Below, in pieces: positions 7,345 through 15,670 of a DNA stretch of 64,000 nucleotides. Position 1 is the first letter of the stretch. The number at the start of each line of letters is the position of its first letter. Made by a program: the position numbers and the translations under genes. The stretch covers positions 248,001 to 312,000 of the forward strand of contig NZ_QVMN01000002.1 in NCBI RefSeq assembly GCF_010501075.1. Direction: 5' to 3'. The DNA comes from Dysgonomonas sp. 25. GTDB taxonomy: Bacteria > Bacteroidota > Bacteroidia > Bacteroidales > Dysgonomonadaceae. The notes below the pieces were generated by a model, which was given only the letters and a program-made list of their open reading frames with translations, was not told where the DNA came from and ran no database searches.

Positions 7345-9576
7345 TTAAATGGTTGTTGTTATCGTTCTGTTGATAACGTCCAACTGTTGTTCTTTCGTCA
7401 GTTTAATGAAGTTTACGGCATATCCCGAAACGCGGATTGTCAACTGCGGATAGTTCTCAGGATTCTCCATTGCATCTATCAACAAGTCGCGGTTGAACAC
7501 ATTCACGTTCAAATGGTGGCCTGTCTGGTTGAAATATCCGTCCATCAATCCGGCAAGGTTGGCTATCTTTTCGCTGTCGTCTTTACCCAATGTATTCGGG
7601 GTGATAGCGAATGTATATGATATACCGTCGTTGGCATGTTCGAACGGAAGTTTGGCAACCGAAGACAAGGATGCTACCGCACCGCGTGTGTCGCGTCCGT
7701 GCATCGGGTTGGCTCCCGGTGCGAAAGGTGTTCCTCCGCGGCGTCCGTCAGGTGTATTTCCGGTCTTTTTACCATAAACCACGTTAGACGTAATAGTGAG
7801 TACCGATTGCGTAGGGATGGCATTTTTGTACATCTTACGCTTACGGATTTTGTTCATAAACTTCTCAACGATTTGAACCGCAAACTTGTCGGTGTTGTCG
7901 TCGTTGTTTCCGAACGGAATATAGTCTTTTTCGACGATGTAGTCTATTGCGTCGCCGTCTTCGTCTCTCACTACGCGCACTTTTCCGTATTTGATGGCGG
8001 CAAACGAGTCGGCAATAATAGACAGACCCGATACACCGAATGCCTGTGTGCGGACGATGTCTACATCGTGCAAAGCCATTTCTAATGCTTCGTACGAGTA
8101 TTTGTCGTGCATATAGTGAATGATATTCAATGCTTTCACGTATGTTTCGGCTACCCAGTCGAGTGTGCGGTCAAATTTTTCCCATACCTCGTCGAAGTCT
8201 AAATATTCGCCCGAAACTTTTTCTACCCAGTGTTTAGGTAATACCTGAAGTTTCGATTTTTCGTCTTTACCACCATTAATGGTATAAAGCAATGCTTTCG
8301 GTAGGTTTGCCCTTGCGCCGAAGAATTGCATCTGCTGACCGATACGCATAGGCGATACGCAGCAGGCAATACCGTAGTCGTCGCCCAATTGAGGACGCAT
8401 CAAATCGTCGTTCTCGTATTGTAGCGATGAGGTATCTATCGATACTTTAGCGCAATATTTCTTCCAGTTTTCCGGCAAACGGTCGCTCCATAGAACAGTC
8501 AGGTTCGGTTCGGGTGCAGGCCCTAAGTTGTATAGGGTGTGCAACATGCGGTAGCTGTTCTTTGAAACCATCGATTTGCCCTGATTGGTCATACCACCCA
8601 ACGATTCGGTCACCCATACAGGATCGCCCGAGAATAACTGGTCGTACTCCGGTGTGCGAAGGAAGCGGACGATGCGCAGCTTCATCACGAAGTGGTCGAT
8701 AAACTCTTGTGCCTGCTCTTCGGTGATGATACCGTTTTTCAGATCGCGTTCGATATAGATGTCGAGGAATGTTGTCACACGTCCCAAGCTCATTGCCGCA
8801 CCGTTTTGGTCTTTGATAGCTCCCAGATAGGCGAAATATGTCCATTGAATAGCCTCTTGTGCAGATGTTGCAGGCTTAGATATATCGAATCCATAAGCGG
8901 CAGCCATATGCTTCAATGCTTTCAATGCTTCTATCTGCATGCTTAACTCTTCGCGCAGGCGGATTAGTTCGTCTGTCATCACGATAGGGTCGCACTCTTG
9001 AAATCTTTTCTGGCGTTCTTCTATCAGGCGGTCAACTCCATACAAGGCAACGCGGCGATAGTCGCCGATAATACGCCCACGTCCGTAAGCATCAGGCAGA
9101 CCTGTCAAAAGGCCGCTGCTACGGGCACGACGGATACTGTCGGTGTAGGCCGCGAATACGCCTTCGTTGTGTGTACGGCGATATTTAGTAAAGATTTCCT
9201 CTGTCCGCGGATCTATTTCGTAGCCGTATTCGGCAAGGCTTTGCTTCACCATACGAAGTCCACCATTCGGGAAGATAGCTCTTTTCAGCGGTTTGTCGGT
9301 TTGTACGCCGACTATTTTTTCGAGGTTTTTGTCGATATAGCCTGCTCCGTAAGCATCTATCTGAGAAGGGAGAGAAGTTTCGGCATCGTAAACACCTTTA
9401 GCCTTTTCTTCTTTAAACATTTCGCTCAGTTGAGCCCATAATTGCTTTGTTGCTTCGGTAGGACCGGCTAAGAATTCGTCAGAACCTGTATATTCCGTGT
9501 AATTCTCGAGAATAAAGTTATTGACGTCAATTTTTTCCTGCCACTTTGTACCTTTGAAATCTTTATATGCTTCCAT
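7345..9576 (-). CDS. pflB: Formate C-acetyltransferase (pyruvate formate-lyase)
   Basis: Converts pyruvate and CoA to acetyl-CoA and formate under anaerobic conditions. The length, 743 residues, is normal. The catalytic Cys405-Cys406 pair lies in [12 protein letters not shown], and the glycyl-radical Gly718 lies in RVSGYAVNF near the C-terminus. The segment [22 protein letters not shown] is also typical of true PFL rather than glycerol dehydratase-type relatives. It is cytoplasmic. Its partners pflA and focA lie downstream on the same strand, beyond the sulfatase. The start at 9576 is supported by the [13 protein letters not shown] opening. Confidence 0.96.
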   Translation of the reverse strand: MEAYKDFKGTKWQEKIDVNNFILENYTEYTGSDEFLAGPTEATKQLWAQLSEMFKEEKAKGVYDAETSLPSQIDAYGAGYIDKNLEKIVGVQTDKPLKRAIFPNGGLRMVKQSLAEYGYEIDPRTEEIFTKYRRTHNEGVFAAYTDSIRRARSSGLLTGLPDAYGRGRIIGDYRRVALYGVDRLIEERQKRFQECDPIVMTDELIRLREELSMQIEALKALKHMAAAYGFDISKPATSAQEAIQWTYFAYLGAIKDQNGAAMSLGRVTTFLDIYIERDLKNGIITEEQAQEFIDHFVMKLRIVRFLRTPEYDQLFSGDPVWVTESLGGMTNQGKSMVSKNSYRMLHTLYNLGPAPEPNLTVLWSDRLPENWKKYCAKVSIDTSSLQYENDDLMRPQLGDDYGIACCVSPMRIGQQMQFFGARANLPKALLYTINGGKDEKSKLQVLPKHWVEKVSGEYLDFDEVWEKFDRTLDWVAETYVKALNIIHYMHDKYSYEALEMALHDVDIVRTQAFGVSGLSIIADSFAAIKYGKVRVVRDEDGDAIDYIVEKDYIPFGNNDDNTDKFAVQIVEKFMNKIRKRKMYKNAIPTQSVLTITSNVVYGKKTGNTPDGRRGGTPFAPGANPMHGRDTRGAVASLSSVAKLPFEHANDGISYTFAITPNTLGKDDSEKIANLAGLMDGYFNQTGHHLNVNVFNRDLLIDAMENPENYPQLTIRVSGYAVNFIKLTKEQQLDVINRTITTTI

Positions 9577-9677
9577 GTACTTATAATGTATATAAATTTA
9601 ATAAACAATAAATTCTGTGTTTGTTTTTGATGGTATAGGTAAGTAACATGAAGAATATCCATTCTTTATTGATGCTG

Positions 9678-9685
9678 CAAAGGAA
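9678..9685 (-). promoter_or_regulatory. Possible -7 element of pflB
   Basis: TTCCTTTG followed by CAGC on the minus strand, one base off TAnnTTTG, about 100 bases before the start codon. The 9577-9926 gap otherwise holds only A/T-rich sequence and the promoter of the next gene; I see no RNA gene in it. Confidence 0.35.
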
Positions 9686-9829
9686 GTAAAAAAAGTCCAT
9701 ATACAATTATATTTTAACAATAAAAAGAAGCTGTTTCGATTTCTTCCGTTTCATTGATAATTGTTGATGTTTTTATTGCATATTTTTAAGATCTTTGGGT
9801 ACTTTAAAGGTGCAGATTGCGTCCGGCGA

Positions 9830-9861
9830 TTTGCAGGACATTATTTTTTCACTATATTTGC
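9830..9861 (+). promoter_or_regulatory. Promoter of the glutaminase-A-like gene
   Basis: TTTG at 9830-9833 and TATATTTG at 9854-9861 are separated by 20 bases. This is a good match to the Bacteroidota -33/-7 promoter and predicts a leader of about 60 bases before the ATG at 9927. Confidence 0.65.
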
Positions 9862-9926
9862 AGCGAATGTTTATGTTGGGTCATGAAAGTTTGAGATAAA
9901 TTTAGTAATAACCCAAAAAAAATCTT

Positions 9927-12419
9927 ATGCAAAAGAATTTGATGATTCTGCTATTGGCTTGCATTGCTTTTTGCAGTTGCGACGAGGCAGATGTTTCTAA
10001 AAGTGTGGTAAAGAGCGATCTTCGTCCACCAGCTTACCCTTTAATTACAATTGATCCGTATACCAGCGGATGGTCGTTTACTGATAACCTGTACGATGGT
10101 TCGGTAAGACACTGGACAGGTAAAAAATTCCCATTGATTGGTGCTGTTAAAGTAGACGGAGAAGTTTTCCGCTTTATGGGGACGGAGGATATTCCTTTGG
10201 TAACGGTTGCGCCGACTTCGGAGCAAGGCAACTGGAAAGGCAAATACACAACATCTAAACCGTCAGGCGACTGGATGAAGATGAACTTCAACGATGCGGC
10301 ATGGAAAGAAGCTCCGGCAGCATTCGGTACAACTCACAACGAGCCTACTTCCAAAACGCATTGGGAGCAGGAGTTTATCTGGGTGAGACGTATCATCGAC
10401 ATCAATGAAGACCTGACAGGCAAAAAAGTATATCTCGAGTATTCGCACGACGACGATGCTATTATCTACATCAACGGCATCGAGGTGGTGAATACCGGCA
10501 ATTCTTGCAAGAAGAACGTATTGGTTCCGCTTTCGGATGAAGTTATCGCTTCCTTGAAGCAAGGAAAGAATATCATAGCCGGATATTGCCACAACAGAGG
10601 CGCTAACGGATTGTTAGACTTCGGTCTGGTAAGAGACAAGGAGAACAAGCAAATCCTGAAACAAACGGCTGTGCAGAAGTCGGTAGATGTACAGGCGACG
10701 CAGACACACTACGTGTTTGAGTGTGGAAACGTTAATCTGAACCTGACATTTACTGCGCCATTGTTGATGGATGATTTGAAGTTGACTTCGCGTCCTATCA
10801 ATTACCTTTCTTATGACGTATCATCGAACGACGGCAAAGAGCACGAAGTGGAACTTTACTTCGAAGCTGCTCCGGCATGGGCTTTGGACAAGGATTTGCA
10901 AATGGCTCAAAGCGAAGGCTTCGAGGATGGAAACCTTGTGTTCGTGAAAACGGGTAGCACAGAGCAGAATATCCTTGTTAAGTTCGGTGACAATGTACGC
11001 ATCGACTGGGGCTATTTCTATATGGCTGCCGATAAATCGAACTCTATCTGCAATGTAGGCGACAGCGAAGTGCTGAGGAATGCCTTTGTCAACGGTTTGA
11101 AAGAGGCGTCGGCTGAGAAGCGTGAAAGCGCAACGGACAAACTGGCTATTACTACTACGGTAGGCAAGGTGAATGCGACTGTCAGCGGTAAGTTGATGAT
11201 AGGATACGACGACATCTATTCTATTCAGTACTTTGGCGAAAATCTGCGTCCATATTGGAATGCAGATGGGAATGACAACATTATGAACCAGTTCCGCAAA
11301 GCAGATGATGAGTACAAAGACCTGATGAATAAATGCTATGCTTTCGACAAAGGCCTGATGGAAACAGCAACTGCTGCCGGAGGTAAAGAATATGCCGAGT
11401 TGTGTGCCTTGGCTTACCGCCAGTCTATTTCGGCACATAAGATAGTACAAGCTCCGAACGGAGATATACTCTTCTTGTCGAAAGAGAACTTCAGCAATGG
11501 TTCTATCGGTACGGTGGATGTTACTTACCCGTCGGCGCCATTGTTCCTCTACTATAACCCCGAACTGGCAAAAGGACTGCTCAATCATATCTTCTATTAC
11601 AGCGAAAGCGGAAAGTGGACTAAACCTTTCCCATCGCATGATGTAGGTACTTACCCATTGGCTAACGGTCAGACTTATGGTGGCGATATGCCGGTGGAGG
11701 AAGCCGGTAATATGCTCGTGCTGACGGCTGCTATTGCTGCAGTGGAAGGGAATGCCAAGTATGCCGAAAAGCACTGGGATGTATTGACGACATGGACTGA
11801 CTATCTGGCAGAGCACGGCCTCGATCCTGATAACCAATTGTGTACCGACGACTTTGCCGGACACTTTGCGCACAATGTCAACCTTTCGGTGAAAGCCATT
11901 ATGGGGGTTGCTTCTTATGGTTATCTGGCTGATATGCTGGGCAAAAAGGATGTTGCCGAGAAATACACTGCCAAAGCCAGAGAGATGGCTCAGGAGTGGA
12001 TGAAAATGGCTGACGATGGCGATCACTATCGCCTGACATTCGACAAGCCGGGCACTTGGAGCCAGAAGTATAATCTGGTATGGGATAAGCTATTGAAAAC
12101 AAATATCTTCCCGAAAGAAGTGGCGCAAAAAGAAATAGCTTACTACCTCACTAAGCAGAACAAATACGGTTTGCCGTTGGATAACCGCGAAACATATACC
12201 AAAACCGACTGGATTATGTGGACAGCTACTTTGGCTGACGATCAGGCTACATTCCAGACCTTTATTGCGCCGGTATACAACTTTATGAACGAAACGACGG
12301 ATCGTGTGCCGATGTCGGACTGGGTATGGACGGAAACGCCAACTCAGCGCGGATTCCAGGCGCGTTCGGTTGTTGGTGGTTATTACATCAAAATGCTTGA
12401 AGAGAAATTAGATAAATAA
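9927..12419 (+). CDS. Glutaminase-A-like lipoprotein (DUF4965/DUF1793 type)
   Basis: An 830-residue exported protein with a lipobox-like AFCSC (Cys18). The order is RPPAYPLITIDPYTSGWSF opening (from about 33), an inserted jelly-roll like that of GH2 sugar-binding domains (about 95-235), the central DUF4965 region, and a C-terminal alpha/alpha six-hairpin domain with DDFAGHFAHNVNLSVKA (about 630) and WTETPTQRGFQARSVVGG near the end. Fungal relatives were described as glutaminase A, but in Bacteroidales these proteins usually sit among glycan-degrading genes, so the real activity is unclear. The inserted jelly-roll favours a carbohydrate-linked role. It is monocistronic, with its own promoter and a terminator at 12445-12479. 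Confidence 0.8.
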   Translation: MQKNLMILLLACIAFCSCDEADVSKSVVKSDLRPPAYPLITIDPYTSGWSFTDNLYDGSVRHWTGKKFPLIGAVKVDGEVFRFMGTEDIPLVTVAPTSEQGNWKGKYTTSKPSGDWMKMNFNDAAWKEAPAAFGTTHNEPTSKTHWEQEFIWVRRIIDINEDLTGKKVYLEYSHDDDAIIYINGIEVVNTGNSCKKNVLVPLSDEVIASLKQGKNIIAGYCHNRGANGLLDFGLVRDKENKQILKQTAVQKSVDVQATQTHYVFECGNVNLNLTFTAPLLMDDLKLTSRPINYLSYDVSSNDGKEHEVELYFEAAPAWALDKDLQMAQSEGFEDGNLVFVKTGSTEQNILVKFGDNVRIDWGYFYMAADKSNSICNVGDSEVLRNAFVNGLKEASAEKRESATDKLAITTTVGKVNATVSGKLMIGYDDIYSIQYFGENLRPYWNADGNDNIMNQFRKADDEYKDLMNKCYAFDKGLMETATAAGGKEYAELCALAYRQSISAHKIVQAPNGDILFLSKENFSNGSIGTVDVTYPSAPLFLYYNPELAKGLLNHIFYYSESGKWTKPFPSHDVGTYPLANGQTYGGDMPVEEAGNMLVLTAAIAAVEGNAKYAEKHWDVLTTWTDYLAEHGLDPDNQLCTDDFAGHFAHNVNLSVKAIMGVASYGYLADMLGKKDVAEKYTAKAREMAQEWMKMADDGDHYRLTFDKPGTWSQKYNLVWDKLLKTNIFPKEVAQKEIAYYLTKQNKYGLPLDNRETYTKTDWIMWTATLADDQATFQTFIAPVYNFMNETTDRVPMSDWVWTETPTQRGFQARSVVGGYYIKMLEEKLDK

Positions 12420-12444
12420 TTACTTCCCGAGAATCCTTACTAAG

Positions 12445-12479
12445 AAGAAAGCATGTATCGTTATGGTACATGTTTTCTT
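12445..12479 (+). terminator. Intrinsic terminator after the glutaminase-A-like gene
   Basis: AAGAAAGCATGTA pairs with TACATGTTTTCTT, with one G-T wobble, around a nine-base loop. It is followed by TTGTTTTTACC. Confidence 0.8.
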
Positions 12480-12550
12480 TGTTTTTACCGGGTTATTTTC
12501 ACTATTTAACCACTAAAGTCGCAAAGCATTTCTTTACAGGCCTGATATGG

Positions 12551-12625
12551 CTGTCAAGTTCTGTCAAAAACCTTACTTTTTTGATAATCAATTGAAATTT
12601 AGTTAAAACTTGACACTCTTGACAG
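12551..12625. repeat. Imperfect inverted repeat in the 12420-12920 gap
   Basis: CTGTCAAGTTCTGTCAA (12551-12567) is mirrored by TTGACACTCTTGACAG (12610-12625) with few mismatches, separated by an A/T-rich stretch. Function unknown. The 500-base gap holds no gene that I can see. Confidence 0.4.
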
Positions 12626-12665
12626 ATTTGACGCGATACAGTGTTTTTTTGTCTTGTCATTTTTT

Positions 12666-12740
12666 TGTCATGCTGAGGTTTATCCGAGGCTTCTTGTCAC
12701 GCTATCAGCAAGAGAGCCCTTGCATCCGCCCAGGATGACA
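12666..12740. repeat. 75-bp element with TGTCATxCTG inverted ends
   Basis: It begins TGTCATGCTGAG and ends CAGGATGACA, so the termini are inverted repeats matching at 9 of 10 bases. The ends resemble the TGTCATCCTGAG words that bound small intergenic repeats in many Bacteroidota. It encodes nothing visible and may be a small non-autonomous or relic element. Confidence 0.45.
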
Positions 12741-12780
12741 AGAGAATGGAACTGTATACCTGTTTCACGTAAACGCTTTT

Positions 12781-12797
12781 ACTTGCAACCTGTAACT
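12781..12797. repeat. Degenerate ACTTGTAACT pair
   Basis: ACTTGCAACC followed by TGTAACT resembles the boundary words of the repeats at 1696-1783 and 5594-5662. Here it is not next to a stop codon. Confidence 0.35.
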
Positions 12798-12849
12798 AAC
12801 CATTGATAAACTTGCGCCCAAATAATAACCGCTGATTCACATTATTTAC

Positions 12850-12857
12850 TATTTTTG
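12850..12857 (+). promoter_or_regulatory. Possible -7 element of the SARP-output regulator
   Basis: TATTTTTG followed by TATTGCA matches TAnnTTTG. There is no TTTG at the expected -33 position. The element lies 64 bases before the ATG at 12921. Confidence 0.4.
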
Positions 12858-12920
12858 TATTGCACCATGGGGAAAATACATATTGTTCGGTTTAACCCGG
12901 GAACGTTATACTGATAAATA

Positions 12921-15458
12921 ATGATTTGCAAGATGCCAGTTATGCTTCGATATTTGATGTTTACCATTCTTTTTTGTTCCGTATCGCCGTTGCTTTATTC
13001 GCAGGGACTCAGGATAAAAGGGAATGACCACCTGATTGATGAGCGCACTTCCTATTCGGTATTCGAAACCAAGCATCCTGTTTTTTCTGATAAACTGGAC
13101 ATTTCTTTCGAGATGGCGATGCCTGTCCCTTCCACTGTGGGGTATATCTTCAGAATAAAAAACGAAGAAGATAAGTATATATACAATCTTCTGATAAATG
13201 ATCAGGGAAGCTCTATCCGCTTCAAATTCAGCCACGAAGGGTATGATGTAAAAATAGATGCTTTGCCCGATCCGCAGAAAATACAAGAACAGCAGTGGAT
13301 TAAGGTCTACCTCTCTTTCGACCTGAAAAAAGACTCCCTGATGCTGCAAATCAATGATGACCGTTACTACACCGGCGATCTCAAGTTGAAAGATAAGTGG
13401 AAACCGCAGATTCTTTTCGGGCGCAGCGATTATGTTATCGACATACCGCCTTTTATCATGAGAAACTTAGTCATAAGCGACAACAAACAGCGCTATCATT
13501 TCCCTTTAGATGAGAGTTCCGGCGAATCGGTACATAATGACAAGAAAGAAGTGATAGGGAATGTAACCAACCCCGAATGGATAATAAACGATGCATACCA
13601 TTGGAAAATGGTGGATTCTTACTCTTCGAGAACGGTATCGGGAACCAATTTTAACCCGGAAACGCAGGAAATATATTATTTCAATACAGACTCTATTGTC
13701 TTTCATAATGTGCGCACAGGCACATCCCACACAATGCAATATGCCAATGATTGCCCGATGACGTTGCGGTTGGGGACGAACTTTATTGATTCTGCCCGAA
13801 AGCGGCTGTATGTATATGAAGTTTTCGATTTGCTCGCCGGAAATGTTTCGATGGCATACCTTGACCTCGAGACATTGGAGTGGACGAAGCAAAGTTCGGA
13901 AATACTTCCTACCCAGTTGCATCATCATGGCAACTATTTCGACGCTGAAAACCGTCGCTATATAATCTTCGGCGGGTTTGGGAATCTGATGTATAATAAG
14001 TATTTCTTCAGCTATAATCTGGATCGGGATAAATGGGAAACGCTGGAACTGACCGGCGATACTATCAGCCCCCGTTATTTCACGTCTATGGGTTATGACC
14101 GCTATGCCGATTGTCTGTACGTTTTCGGTGGAATGGGGAATAACTCGGGAGATCATACAGTAGGACGCCGCTACTTTTACGACCTTTACAAAATCGATTT
14201 GCGGGTTAATCATATAACAAAGCTATGGGAAATACCGTGGCGGGACGAAAACGTAGTGCCTGTCCGTAATTTGGTTGTGGCGGACGATTCTACGTTCTAT
14301 ACGCTTTGCTATCCCGAACATTTTTCTAATTCGGAACTGCGTTTGTACCGCTTTTCGATAAAAGACGGAGCACATCAGGTTGTTGGCGACTCTGTGCCTA
14401 TCCGCTCCGAGAAGATAACGACTAATGCCAATCTCTACTATAATGAGGCATTCAGTACCCTTTTTGATATACAGCAGGAGTTCGAAGATGACGATATTGC
14501 CTCCACAACGAGGGTTAACAGGCTCTTATTTCCGCCTGTCACCTTAGAGCAATTGAGCGTTTATTCCGCTTCGAACGGGCAGGATAACAGGATGCTTATC
14601 GGAATAATTCTTGCCGTAGCAGCAATATTATCCTTTTTCGGACTGCTCATCCTCAGACGCAAGCGGAAGAAGCAACAAACCGTAGTGCAGGAAGGTTATC
14701 CTGTTAAAGAAAGCGGGAAGCCGGTTCGGTTAGATACGACAACCCGTGCCAATGCTGTTTATCTATTTGGAGAATTTGCCGTATACGATCGCTACAATAA
14801 AGATATTACATACCTGTTCAGTGCAAAGTTGAAGCAGGCTTTCCTCCTGATTTTGCAATATTCGTTCGACAATGGAATTTCTTCGCAGCAATTCAGCGAG
14901 TTTTTATGGCCTGATAAATCATCCGAAAAGGATAAGCTCAAAAATCTGAGAGGGGTGACACTTAATCACTTGCGTAAGATATTGAAAGAGCTGGACGATA
15001 TAAACCTTGTACACGAAAATGGTATGTTCAAGCTCCTTTTCAAGGGAAGCAGCTATTGCGATTATGTTTGTTTGTACGAAATAATGTCATCGGTGAACGA
15101 GAATAAAGACTGGGACGAGGTCGCACGGATTATATCCCGCGGCAAATTCCTTCAAACCTTTGACGAACCGATGTTCGACCACTTCAGGGATATTGTCGAC
15201 AGGAAAATAGATCCGTTCTTGTCGAACCGTATCAAAGCAGAATTTGAAACCGAGAATTACCCGATGGTTATCGTCTTGGTCGAAGCCTTCTTCAATATAG
15301 ACCCTATCAATGAAGATGCTTTGCACTACTTACTTATTTCCTTGTCCAAAACGGGACGCGAAGATCTGGCGAAGAATTACTATGCCAGATTCATATCGGA
15401 ATATAAGGTGATGATAGGCGAAGATTATCCGAGATCCTATTCCGACATCCTTTCGTAA
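12921..15458 (+). CDS. Membrane-spanning regulator: laminin-G-like/Kelch-like sensor with SARP-type output
   Basis: A one-piece sensor and transcription factor of 845 residues. An N-terminal signal or anchor segment (about 9-27) precedes a laminin-G/concanavalin-like domain (about 30-190). A beta-propeller-like region (about 225-540) carries Kelch-style FGG motifs at IIFGGFGN and YVFGGMGN. One membrane helix spans about 557-579, followed by a basic RRKRKKQQ stop-transfer. The cytoplasmic part has a winged-helix DNA-binding domain (about 612-710, containing FLWPDKSSE and NLRGVTLNHLRKILKEL) and a bacterial transcriptional activator domain (about 715-845), the SARP layout. No kinase or phosphoacceptor is present. 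A start at the third ATG (12942) is possible. The GH92 gene follows, preceded by tandem TTAACC repeats that may be its target. Confidence 0.82.
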   Translation: MICKMPVMLRYLMFTILFCSVSPLLYSQGLRIKGNDHLIDERTSYSVFETKHPVFSDKLDISFEMAMPVPSTVGYIFRIKNEEDKYIYNLLINDQGSSIRFKFSHEGYDVKIDALPDPQKIQEQQWIKVYLSFDLKKDSLMLQINDDRYYTGDLKLKDKWKPQILFGRSDYVIDIPPFIMRNLVISDNKQRYHFPLDESSGESVHNDKKEVIGNVTNPEWIINDAYHWKMVDSYSSRTVSGTNFNPETQEIYYFNTDSIVFHNVRTGTSHTMQYANDCPMTLRLGTNFIDSARKRLYVYEVFDLLAGNVSMAYLDLETLEWTKQSSEILPTQLHHHGNYFDAENRRYIIFGGFGNLMYNKYFFSYNLDRDKWETLELTGDTISPRYFTSMGYDRYADCLYVFGGMGNNSGDHTVGRRYFYDLYKIDLRVNHITKLWEIPWRDENVVPVRNLVVADDSTFYTLCYPEHFSNSELRLYRFSIKDGAHQVVGDSVPIRSEKITTNANLYYNEAFSTLFDIQQEFEDDDIASTTRVNRLLFPPVTLEQLSVYSASNGQDNRMLIGIILAVAAILSFFGLLILRRKRKKQQTVVQEGYPVKESGKPVRLDTTTRANAVYLFGEFAVYDRYNKDITYLFSAKLKQAFLLILQYSFDNGISSQQFSEFLWPDKSSEKDKLKNLRGVTLNHLRKILKELDDINLVHENGMFKLLFKGSSYCDYVCLYEIMSSVNENKDWDEVARIISRGKFLQTFDEPMFDHFRDIVDRKIDPFLSNRIKAEFETENYPMVIVLVEAFFNIDPINEDALHYLLISLSKTGREDLAKNYYARFISEYKVMIGEDYPRSYSDILS

Positions 15459-15555
15459 AATCTCTTTCGCTTTATGGGGAATACCTGCAAATTCTTTATC
15501 CTTTGATAGGGAAAAATGCTGTGGGTTAATAAAAAAGTTTCTTCGGATTCCTTTT

Positions 15556-15598
15556 TTAATCTCTTTTTAACCTCTTTCTTAACCCTTTTGTTAACCTC
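15556..15598 (+). promoter_or_regulatory. Four tandem TTAAYC repeats, 11-12 bp period (candidate SARP operator)
   Basis: TTAATC at 15556, then TTAACC at 15567, 15579 and 15591, each inside a TTAAYCYY context. The steps are 11, 12 and 12 bases, so the copies lie on one face of the helix. A near -7 element, TTCATTTG, follows at 15606-15613. Known SARP proteins bind tandem direct repeats with about 11-bp spacing just upstream of a promoter; that this one binds here is inference. Confidence 0.55.
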
Positions 15599-15670
15599 TT
15601 TCTCATTCATTTGTATTGTTTATAATAAGCGCAAAAAAAGATACTAATACCAAATCAAATTACATCAATC

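Noticed and set aside
10821-12026. 401-residue minus-strand frame opposite the DUF4965 gene
   Set aside because: Long, but fully antisense to a conserved protein, rich in His, Ile and Arg typical of shadow frames, with no promoter or recognisable domain.
12666-12740. Insertion sequence
   Set aside because: Only 75 bp, with no transposase and no clear target duplication; described as a small repeat element instead.
15556-15598. CRISPR-like array
   Set aside because: The repeats are only 6-8 bases with an 11-12 base period; there are no spacers of the right size and no cas genes.
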